Shown here in pieces: positions 33,176 to 40,803 of a stretch of 40,803 bases of DNA. Origin of the DNA: an uncultured Pelagibacteraceae bacterium (GTDB lineage: Bacteria; Pseudomonadota; Alphaproteobacteria; Pelagibacterales; Pelagibacteraceae); the NCBI GenBank assembly GCA_902554335.1, contig CACDOD010000010.1, forward strand, positions 1 to 40,803, given 5' to 3'. How positions within the stretch are numbered: position 1 is the first letter of the stretch; the number at the start of each line of letters is the position of its first letter. A model generated the notes under the pieces. It saw only the letters and a list, made by a program, of their open reading frames with translations, was not told where the DNA came from and ran no database searches. Position numbers and translations under genes: made by a program.

Positions 33176-34285
33176 ATGAAAACCTTTTCTATTGCCAAAT
33201 CAAGAAGGTTGAGAAGCACTCCCTATACTTCAAGAATTGAGAAACAAGGTGTTACGGCTTATACATCATATAACCATATGTTATTACCAGCAGCCTTTGG
33301 ATCATTGGAAGACTCTTATCATCACTTAAAAAAAAATGTTCAGATCTGGGATGTTGCAGGAGAAAGACAAGTAGAGGTGACTGGTAAAGATTCTGCTAAA
33401 TTAGTTCAAATGATGACCTGCCGGGATTTATCAAAATCAAAAGACGGAAGATGTTATTATTGTCCAATAATAGACGATAACGCAGGAATAATAAATGATC
33501 CTGTTGTTTTAAGACTAAGAGAGGATAGATGGTGGATTTCAATTGCAGACTCCGATGTAATTTTATTTGCAAAGGGTTTGGCTATAGGTAGTAAATTTGA
33601 TGTAAAAATCTTTGAACCAAATGTTGATATAATGGCTATTCAGGGTCCAAAGTCATTCAGTTTAATGGAAAAAGTTTTTGGAGAAAAAATTACAAATTTG
33701 AAATTTTTTGGTTTCGATTATTTTGATTTTAAAGGAACAAAGCATCTGATTGCTAGGTCAGGATGGTCCAAGCAAGGTGGTTATGAGGTTTATGTTGAAA
33801 ATACAAAATCTGGATTAGAACTTTATGATCACTTATTTGAAATTGGAAAAGAATTTGATGTAAAGCCTGGATGCCCAAATCTTATTGAGAGAATAGAAAG
33901 TGGACTTTTATCATATGGAAATGATATCGATCTTTACGATAATCCCTTTGAATGCGGATTTGATAAATATGTAAACTTAGATTCAGATGTAAACTATTTG
34001 GGAAAAGAGAAATTGAAGACAATAAAATCTGAAGGTATTAAAAAGAAGTTAATGGGGCTTATTATTGATGCAAATGAAATAAGTATGACAAAGTCATTAA
34101 ATGTAAAAAATGAAAATAGTGATGTAATTGGAGAGCTGAGATCAGCTTGCTTCTCACCTCATTTTGATAAAGTTATTGGTATTGCAATGATTAAGAAACC
34201 TTTTTATACACCATCTCAAAATGTAAAAGTTGATATAAATGGGAATATTTGCAATGGAAAAGTTTGTGATTTACCATTCATTTAG
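33176..34285 (+). CDS. dmdA: Dimethylsulfoniopropionate demethylase
   Basis: 369 residues. DmdA moves a methyl group from DMSP to tetrahydrofolate, yielding methylmercaptopropionate and 5-methyl-THF. The sequence matches the Pelagibacter DmdA (SAR11_0246) pattern that I recall at many stretches, for example [20 protein letters not shown] at the N-terminus, [40 protein letters not shown] and the C-terminal [20 protein letters not shown]. The fold is the GcvT/aminomethyltransferase type, but this protein lacks the remaining glycine-cleavage neighbours. The ATG directly follows the dmdB stop. In SAR11 DMSP is a main source of reduced sulfur. Confidence 0.95.
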   Translation: MKTFSIAKSRRLRSTPYTSRIEKQGVTAYTSYNHMLLPAAFGSLEDSYHHLKKNVQIWDVAGERQVEVTGKDSAKLVQMMTCRDLSKSKDGRCYYCPIIDDNAGIINDPVVLRLREDRWWISIADSDVILFAKGLAIGSKFDVKIFEPNVDIMAIQGPKSFSLMEKVFGEKITNLKFFGFDYFDFKGTKHLIARSGWSKQGGYEVYVENTKSGLELYDHLFEIGKEFDVKPGCPNLIERIESGLLSYGNDIDLYDNPFECGFDKYVNLDSDVNYLGKEKLKTIKSEGIKKKLMGLIIDANEISMTKSLNVKNENSDVIGELRSACFSPHFDKVIGIAMIKKPFYTPSQNVKVDINGNICNGKVCDLPFI

Positions 34286-34305
34286 TATAACATCACATAA
34301 TTACC

Positions 34306-35304
34306 ATGAATATTTGTATTGTAGGAGCTACTGGAAACGTTGGTAGAAAAATTTTAGATGTTTTAGAAAAAAAAAATTTTTCTTTTGATAACCTATATTT
34401 AGTGGCTTCAGAAAAAAGTGCTGGAAAAAAAATCTTTTTTAAAAAAAAAGAATATACAATTTCAGGCTTAGAAGAATTTGATTTTTCTAAATGCGATATT
34501 ACCTTCTTTTCAGCAGGTGGTAAAATTGCAGGAAAATTTGCAGAAAAAGCTGCTGAACATTCAATTGTAATTGATAACTCAAGTTTTTTTAGAATGGATC
34601 CAGATGTCCCTTTAATTGTCCCACAAGTAAATGCTGCTAATATAAAAAATATTAAAAAAAATATTATTGCTAATGCCAACTGTTCAACTATTCAGATGGT
34701 ACTAGCATTAAAACCATTACATGAAGTATTTAAAATTAAAAGAATAATTGTTTCAACTTATCAATCAGTGTCTGGTGCAGGCAAAGATTCAATGGACGAA
34801 CTTATTGATCAAACAAAGCTTGCTCTTGATAAAAAAAAAATTAAATCAATAAACTTTACTAAGCAAATTGCTTTTAATGCAATTCCACATATCGATGTTT
34901 TTTCGGATAATGGTTATACAAATGAAGAAATGAAAATGATAAATGAAACTAAAAAAATCTTAGATAAAGATATTAATGTAACTGCAACCTGTGTCAGGGT
35001 ACCAGTATTGGTTTCACATGCAGAGTCAGTTAATATAGAATTTGAAAAAAAATTTACTTTGGAAAAAGTAATAAAGTTGTTGAATGCTGCAGAGGGATGC
35101 AAAGTAATTAATGATCCACAAGATGGTGGATATATAACACAGCTTGAAGCAGAGGGAAAAGATGAAACTTTTATCTCAAGAGTCAGAAAAGATAATACAA
35201 ATGAAAAAGCAATAAATCTTTGGATAGTATCTGATAATTTACTAAGAGGTGCGGCTCTAAACGCCGTAGAAATAGCAGAGGCATATATTAAAACAAAGAA
35301 ATGA
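34306..35304 (+). CDS. asd: Aspartate-semialdehyde dehydrogenase
   Basis: 332 residues. Asd reduces aspartyl phosphate to the semialdehyde that feeds lysine, diaminopimelate, threonine and methionine synthesis, and so supplies DapF upstream. The NADP fingerprint is GATGNVGRKILDVLE at 6-20; the catalytic Cys is in NANCSTIQM (about 126), and the His-bearing HAESVNIEF near 240 also fits. The start ATG is at 34306, 20 bases after dmdA. The last 4 bases overlap sdhC (ATGA), linking it to the succinate dehydrogenase operon. Confidence 0.95.
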   Translation: MNICIVGATGNVGRKILDVLEKKNFSFDNLYLVASEKSAGKKIFFKKKEYTISGLEEFDFSKCDITFFSAGGKIAGKFAEKAAEHSIVIDNSSFFRMDPDVPLIVPQVNAANIKNIKKNIIANANCSTIQMVLALKPLHEVFKIKRIIVSTYQSVSGAGKDSMDELIDQTKLALDKKKIKSINFTKQIAFNAIPHIDVFSDNGYTNEEMKMINETKKILDKDINVTATCVRVPVLVSHAESVNIEFEKKFTLEKVIKLLNAAEGCKVINDPQDGGYITQLEAEGKDETFISRVRKDNTNEKAINLWIVSDNLLRGAALNAVEIAEAYIKTKK

Positions 35305-35681
35305 ATAACAATCCATTATCACCTCATATACAAATATATAACTGGCATATTTCTTCTTTAGTATCTATCTCTAACAGAATAACAGGCGTAATTAATATTT
35401 TAACTCTGTCATTGATTTGCTTTTGGGTTTGTATGCTTCTTTTAGGAAATGAGAGTTATGAAAGTATATTTAACTTCTTAAATTCAATCTTTGGTAAATT
35501 TTTCATTATTGGATTTGTTTGGTCTTATTCTTTCCAAATTCTCAGCGAAATTAGACATTGGTTTTGGGATTTAGGATATGGTTTCGAATTAAAAACTTCC
35601 AAGATTACTGGAATTCTTGTAATTCTTGGATCAATAATTATGACAATAATCATATATTCACTTAGAGGATTTTTAATTTAA
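35301..35681 (+). CDS. sdhC: Succinate dehydrogenase cytochrome b556 subunit
   Basis: 126 residues with three membrane segments. The family opening SPHIQIYNWHISSLVSISNR is followed by ITG; the usual HRITG appears here as NRITG. The likely heme b ligand His is in SEIRHWFWDLGYG (about 88). It anchors the complex in the inner membrane and helps bind quinone. It overlaps asd by 4 bases and sdhD by one base (TAATG). Confidence 0.93.
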   Translation: MNNNPLSPHIQIYNWHISSLVSISNRITGVINILTLSLICFWVCMLLLGNESYESIFNFLNSIFGKFFIIGFVWSYSFQILSEIRHWFWDLGYGFELKTSKITGILVILGSIIMTIIIYSLRGFLI

Positions 35682-36004
35682 TGTTAAACGCTACAAAAAA
35701 ATGGTTATCATTAAAATTGAGTTCAGTAATAATGGTTCCCTTTATGATATGGTTTTTGGTCAATTTTGTATCTATTTACGACAGTAATTATGAAAATATA
35801 GTTGAATTTTTTTCGAGTTCACAATCTGCTTTAATTTTTTCAATATTTATCATAATTACTTTCTTTCATTCAGCGTTAAGCATTAGTGAAATATTTGAAG
35901 ATTATATTGGTAGCGAAAAAACAAGAAAATTTGCTAATATGATGGTTTATTTGTCATCTTTCATTATTCCAACAATTACACTACTTACACTCTACAAATT
36001 ATAA
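35681..36004 (+). CDS. sdhD: Succinate dehydrogenase hydrophobic membrane anchor subunit
   Basis: 107 residues with three membrane segments (about 16-30, 47-65 and 83-105). The heme-ligand His region is [20 protein letters not shown] (about 61-80), matching the SdhD pattern H-x(n)-EDY. It pairs with SdhC as the quinone-reducing membrane anchor. sdhA follows after 4 bases. Confidence 0.88.
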   Translation: MLNATKKWLSLKLSSVIMVPFMIWFLVNFVSIYDSNYENIVEFFSSSQSALIFSIFIIITFFHSALSISEIFEDYIGSEKTRKFANMMVYLSSFIIPTITLLTLYKL

Positions 36005-36008
36005 AAAT

Positions 36009-37784
36009 ATGAATTCTTATAAAATTATAGACCACGTGTATGATGTTGTAGTTTTGGGAGCTGGAGGTTCAGGACTCAGAGCAGCAGTTGGACTTAGTGA
36101 GGCTGGATTAAAAACTGCCTGTATTTCAAAAGTTTTTCCAACCAGAAGTCATACTTCAGCTGCACAAGGTGGAATTTCAGCAGCTTTAGGGAACATGGGC
36201 GAAGATGATTGGCGCTGGCATATGTATGATACTGTTAAAGGATCTGATTGGCTTGGAGATCAAGACTCAATAGAATATTTATGTAAAGAAGCACCAAGGG
36301 CAGTTTTAGAGTTAGAACAATACGGAGTTCCTTTTAGCAGAACGGAGGATGGAAAAATTTATCAGCGGCCTTTTGGTGGTATGACAAAAAATTATGGAAA
36401 TGGAACTGTTCAGAGAACTTGTGCAGCAGCAGATAGAACTGGACATGCGATTCTTCACACACTTTATGGTCAGGCTTTGAAACATAACACCGAGTTTTTT
36501 ATTGAGTATTTTGCTTTAGATCTTTTAATGAAAGACGGTCAATGCAAGGGCTTAATTGCTTGGAATTTGAATGATGGAACTATACATCGTTTTAGATCAC
36601 ATATTACTATTATTGCTACAGGAGGATATGGTAAGGTTTATTACTCTGCAACATCAGCACATACATGCACAGGAGATGGAAATGCAATGGTGTTAAGAGC
36701 GGGCCTTCCTTTGCAAGATATGGAATTTGTGCAATTTCATCCCACTGGAATTTATGGTCATGGAACTTTAATTTCAGAAGGAGTTAGAGGAGAAGGTGGT
36801 TACCTTTTAAATTCTAAGGGTGAGAGATTTATGGAAAAATATGCTCCAAAAGCAAAAGATTTAGCATCAAGAGATGTTGTTAGCAGATCTATTGCTATTG
36901 AAATAAATGAAGGCAGAGGAGTAGGAAAAGACAAGGACCACGTTCATCTTCATTTAAATCATTTAGATCCAAAAGTGATCGACGAAAGATTACCTGGGAT
37001 TGCAGAGTCATCAAAGTTGTTTGCAAATGTTGATGTAACTAAAGAGCCAATTCCTGTAGTTCCGACAGTCCATTATAATATGGGAGGCATACCAACGAAC
37101 TATAAAGCAGAAGTATTAACTGTTAATGGTTCTGAAAAAACGGTACCAGGACTAATGGCAATCGGGGAAGCTGCATGTGTTTCTGTACATGGTGCTAATA
37201 GGTTGGGTTCAAACTCACTAATAGATTTAGTAGTATTCGGTAGAGCAGCTGCAAAAAGAGCCTCTCATTTAGTAAAGCCAGGAACTCCTCATGAATCTAT
37301 TCCAAATTCTGAGACAGAAAAATGTTTAGAAAGATTTGATAAACTAAGATATGGAGATGGCGATAATAGGACCGCAGATCTAAGAATTGCAATGCAAAAA
37401 ACTATGCAATCTAAATGTGCAGTATTTAGAACTGATAAAACTTTAAAAGAAGGTGTCGAGGAAATTAGAAAACCTTTTGATGGCATGGATAAGATAAACG
37501 TTAAAGACAAATCACTAGTATTTAACACTGACCTTGTCGAAACGCTAGAGTTTGATAATTTAATAAGACAAGCAATTACAACAATGGACTCCGCATATAG
37601 TAGAAAAGAAAGTAGAGGAGCTCATGCAAGAGAAGATTATCCAAAGAGAGATGACCAAAATTTTATGAAGCATACTCTATCTTGGTGTCATGGGAGTAAG
37701 TCAAAAATAGCTTATAGAGAAGTTCACAAGTCAACTTTAACTAATGAAGTTCAATATTTTCCACCTCAGGAAAGAGTTTACTAA
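36009..37784 (+). CDS. sdhA: Succinate dehydrogenase flavoprotein subunit
   Basis: 591 residues, standard length. This catalytic subunit oxidises succinate to fumarate. The FAD fingerprint is [20 protein letters not shown] (about 16-35), and the covalent flavin His is in [16 protein letters not shown] (about 48). The active-site stretch is [20 protein letters not shown] (about 244-263), and [20 protein letters not shown] follows near 395. Nearly all features are canonical. sdhB overlaps by one base (TAATG). Confidence 0.98.
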   Translation: MNSYKIIDHVYDVVVLGAGGSGLRAAVGLSEAGLKTACISKVFPTRSHTSAAQGGISAALGNMGEDDWRWHMYDTVKGSDWLGDQDSIEYLCKEAPRAVLELEQYGVPFSRTEDGKIYQRPFGGMTKNYGNGTVQRTCAAADRTGHAILHTLYGQALKHNTEFFIEYFALDLLMKDGQCKGLIAWNLNDGTIHRFRSHITIIATGGYGKVYYSATSAHTCTGDGNAMVLRAGLPLQDMEFVQFHPTGIYGHGTLISEGVRGEGGYLLNSKGERFMEKYAPKAKDLASRDVVSRSIAIEINEGRGVGKDKDHVHLHLNHLDPKVIDERLPGIAESSKLFANVDVTKEPIPVVPTVHYNMGGIPTNYKAEVLTVNGSEKTVPGLMAIGEAACVSVHGANRLGSNSLIDLVVFGRAAAKRASHLVKPGTPHESIPNSETEKCLERFDKLRYGDGDNRTADLRIAMQKTMQSKCAVFRTDKTLKEGVEEIRKPFDGMDKINVKDKSLVFNTDLVETLEFDNLIRQAITTMDSAYSRKESRGAHAREDYPKRDDQNFMKHTLSWCHGSKSKIAYREVHKSTLTNEVQYFPPQERVY

Positions 37785-38557
37785 TGGTCCAAATTAATCT
37801 TCCTAAAAAATCGGAAATTAAAAAAGGACATTATTACAAAGATAAAACTGGATCAAAAAATATTAGAAAAGTAAATATTTACAGATGGGATCCAGCAACC
37901 GGCGAAAATCCCAGGATTGATACTTATGAAGTTGATATGGATAACTGCCCTTCAAAAGTTTTAGATTTATTAAATAAGATAAAAAACGAGATAGACCCAT
38001 CACTTGCATATAGAAGGTCTTGTGCTCATGGTGTTTGTGGATCTTGTGCAATGAATATGGATGGAAAAAATGGATTGGCTTGCACAAAACCCCATTCTGA
38101 AATCAATGGGGATATAAATATTTATCCTCTACCTCATTTAAAAGTTTTAAAAGATCTAATTGGAGATTTAAGTACTCTATATAAACAGTATGAGTCAGTT
38201 CAACCTTGGTTAAAAACAACAAAAAGAATAGATGATACTGAGCATCATCAATCTAAAGAAGATAGATCTAAATTAGACGGTTTATATGAATGTATAATGT
38301 GTGCATGCTGTTCAACATCATGTCCTAGTTATTGGTGGAATGGAGAAAAATATTTAGGACCAGCGGTATTATTACAAGCATATAGATGGATAATAGACAG
38401 TAGAGATGAGGATAGAAAAGAAAGACTTAAAAAAGTTGCAGATGAATTGAAGCTATATAGATGTCATACAATTATGAACTGTACTAATGCATGCCCAAAA
38501 GGTTTAAATCCTGCAAAAGCCATAGCTTCAATTAAAAAAATGCTTGCAACTAGTTAA
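37784..38557 (+). CDS. sdhB: Succinate dehydrogenase iron-sulfur subunit
   Basis: 257 residues. The [2Fe-2S] cluster ligands are in [20 protein letters not shown] followed by GLAC (about 73-94), the [4Fe-4S] ligands in [12 protein letters not shown] (about 168-179), and the [3Fe-4S] ligand pattern [17 protein letters not shown] is near 227-243. It carries electrons from SdhA to the quinone site. mmsA follows after 22 bases. Confidence 0.98.
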   Translation: MVQINLPKKSEIKKGHYYKDKTGSKNIRKVNIYRWDPATGENPRIDTYEVDMDNCPSKVLDLLNKIKNEIDPSLAYRRSCAHGVCGSCAMNMDGKNGLACTKPHSEINGDINIYPLPHLKVLKDLIGDLSTLYKQYESVQPWLKTTKRIDDTEHHQSKEDRSKLDGLYECIMCACCSTSCPSYWWNGEKYLGPAVLLQAYRWIIDSRDEDRKERLKKVADELKLYRCHTIMNCTNACPKGLNPAKAIASIKKMLATS

Positions 38558-38579
38558 TTATATATTTAAATAATTTCTG

Positions 38580-40073
38580 ATGAATTTAATACAACATTAC
38601 ATTAATGGTAAAGTTGTTTCAGGAGATTCTAAAAGAAAAGGAAAAGTATTTAATCCTGCAACTGGAAATCAAGAGTCAGAAGTTTTGTTGGGAACCAAAT
38701 CTGATTTAGATAAGGCTGTTGATAATGCGAAAAAAGCTTTCTTAAATTGGTCAGCAAAACCCCCAATTCAAAGAGCAAGAATAATTTTTAAATATAAAGA
38801 ATTAATTGAAAAAAATTCTGACGAATTAACAAGGCTTATTGTTTCAGAGCATGGTAAAGTTTATGATGATGCAAAAGGTTCGCTCACCAGAGGTTTAGAA
38901 GTGGTTGAGTTTGCCTGTGGAATACCTCAAATGCTAAAAGGTGAATTCACTGAAAATGTTGGAACTGAGATTGACAGTTGGTCAATTAGACAACCTTTAG
39001 GAGTTTGTGCTGGCATAACTCCTTTTAATTTTCCAGCCATGGTGCCTATGTGGATGTTTCCAATGGCAATAGCATGTGGAAATACTTTTATATTAAAACC
39101 TTCAGAAAAAGATCCATCCTGCTCACTTAAATTAGCAGAATTATTTACAGAAGCTGGTTTACCAGAAGGTGTTTTAAATGTCATAAATGGAGACAAAGAA
39201 GTTGTAGATGCAATATTGACAAATAAAGATATTCAAGCGGTTAGTTTTGTAGGATCTACTCCTATCGCAAAATACATTTATGAAACAGCTGCAAAAAATG
39301 AAAAAAGAGTTCAAGCATTAGGTGGAGCTAAAAACCATTGTGTTGTAATGCCAGACTGCGATTTGGATCAAGCTGTGAATGGTTTAATGGGTGCAGCTTA
39401 TGGATCTGCAGGTGAAAGGTGTATGGCACAATCCGTTGCTGTAGCAGTTGGAAATATTGGAGATAAACTTGTTAATGAATTAGCGAAAAAAGTTGAAGCA
39501 TTAAAAGTTGGACCAGGTATGGATAAAAACTCAGAGATGGGTCCGTTAGTAACCAAAGAGCATTTGGAAAAAGTTAAAGGTTACGTTGATCTTGGAGTAA
39601 AAGAAGGTGCTAATTTAGTTGTCGATGGTAGAAATATTAAACTTCAAGGTTATGAAAATGGTTTTTATATAGGCGGATGTTTGTTTGATAATGTAAAAAA
39701 AGACATGAGAATTTACAAAGAAGAAATATTCGGGCCAGTTTTATCTGTAGTCAGAGCTAAGGATTTTGATGAGGCCGCACAACTGATAAATGACCATGAA
39801 TTTGGAAATGGTACAAGTATTTATACTAGAGATGGAGATGTAGGTAGAACTTTTGCAAGTAAAATTAAAGTTGGCATGGTTGGAATAAATATTCCTATAC
39901 CTGTGCCAGTTGCCTTTCATAGCTTTGGTGGTTGGAAAAGATCATTATTTGGAGATCAGCATATGCATGGTCCTGAAGGAGTAAGATTTTATACAAAATT
40001 AAAAACAATAACTTCAAGATGGCCCTCTGGTGTTAGATCTAATCCAGAATTTGTAATGCCTACAATGAAGTAA
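38580..40073 (+). CDS. mmsA: Methylmalonate-semialdehyde dehydrogenase (CoA-acylating)
   Basis: 497 residues, the usual MmsA length, in the aldehyde dehydrogenase superfamily. It converts methylmalonate semialdehyde to propionyl-CoA (or malonate semialdehyde to acetyl-CoA) with NAD and CoA, in valine, inositol or 3-hydroxypropionate-type degradation. The NAD/nucleotide region PFNFPAMVPMWMFPMAIACG is near 141-160, the catalytic Cys is in GSAGERCMAQSVAV (about 280) and EEIFGPVLSVVRA near 382. The C-terminal FYTKLKTITSRWPSG is typical of MmsA. It is placed between sdhB and mdh. Confidence 0.93.
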   Translation: MNLIQHYINGKVVSGDSKRKGKVFNPATGNQESEVLLGTKSDLDKAVDNAKKAFLNWSAKPPIQRARIIFKYKELIEKNSDELTRLIVSEHGKVYDDAKGSLTRGLEVVEFACGIPQMLKGEFTENVGTEIDSWSIRQPLGVCAGITPFNFPAMVPMWMFPMAIACGNTFILKPSEKDPSCSLKLAELFTEAGLPEGVLNVINGDKEVVDAILTNKDIQAVSFVGSTPIAKYIYETAAKNEKRVQALGGAKNHCVVMPDCDLDQAVNGLMGAAYGSAGERCMAQSVAVAVGNIGDKLVNELAKKVEALKVGPGMDKNSEMGPLVTKEHLEKVKGYVDLGVKEGANLVVDGRNIKLQGYENGFYIGGCLFDNVKKDMRIYKEEIFGPVLSVVRAKDFDEAAQLINDHEFGNGTSIYTRDGDVGRTFASKIKVGMVGINIPIPVPVAFHSFGGWKRSLFGDQHMHGPEGVRFYTKLKTITSRWPSGVRSNPEFVMPTMK

Positions 40074-40091
40074 ATCTACACAAGGAAATAA

Positions 40092-40803
<712 letters not shown>

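Overview
This window looks like a chromosomal segment of a SAR11-clade marine alphaproteobacterium (Candidatus Pelagibacter or a close relative). The basis is very low GC throughout, tight packing with zero-base, 1-base and 4-base gene junctions, no gene-free stretch over 300 bases, a DmdA closely matching the Pelagibacter enzyme as I remember it, and the alphaproteobacterial orders dapF-ftsY, ffh-rpsP-trmD-rplS, leuCDB and sdhCDAB-mmsA-mdh. No rRNA, tRNA, CRISPR array, insertion sequence or phage gene was seen.

Left part (1-21.1 kb), plus strand, uptake and entry oxidation of small organic substrates. It opens with the 3' part of an FAD-linked D-2-hydroxyacid dehydrogenase, an NAD-dependent 2-hydroxyacid dehydrogenase and a zinc alcohol dehydrogenase. 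A five-gene sugar/polyol-type ABC transporter follows (binding protein, two permeases, two different ATPases). Next come two TRAP transporters, each with a Tat-like binding protein. The first has an enlarged DctQ, an 883-residue DctM with a long helical tail, and an MFS transporter behind it. The second is followed by an amidase, a small membrane protein, an EamA exporter, an alpha/beta hydrolase and an unrecognised secreted protein. Each of the three binding-protein genes has a strong Shine-Dalgarno sequence and is followed by a GC-rich hairpin before the membrane subunits, suggesting that binding protein is made in excess.

Middle (21.1-26.6 kb), housekeeping. ftsY and dapF lie on the minus strand. 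They diverge from ffh across a 159-base intergenic region that holds overlapping promoter-like elements and three consecutive hairpins, possibly an ffh leader RNA. The plus strand continues with rpsP, trmD and rplS. rimM, normally between rpsP and trmD, is absent, and both ribosomal proteins carry similar Lys/Glu/Ala-rich tails.

Right part (26.6-40.8 kb), plus strand, central and sulfur metabolism: leuCDB, then a directly abutting dmdC-dmdB-dmdA set for DMSP demethylation and the next two steps of methylmercaptopropionate breakdown, then asd, sdhCDAB, mmsA and a truncated mdh. DMSP demethylation feeds methyl groups to tetrahydrofolate and the remaining carbon toward acetaldehyde and methanethiol. 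MmsA makes propionyl-CoA or acetyl-CoA. The succinate and malate dehydrogenases are the TCA-cycle outlet.
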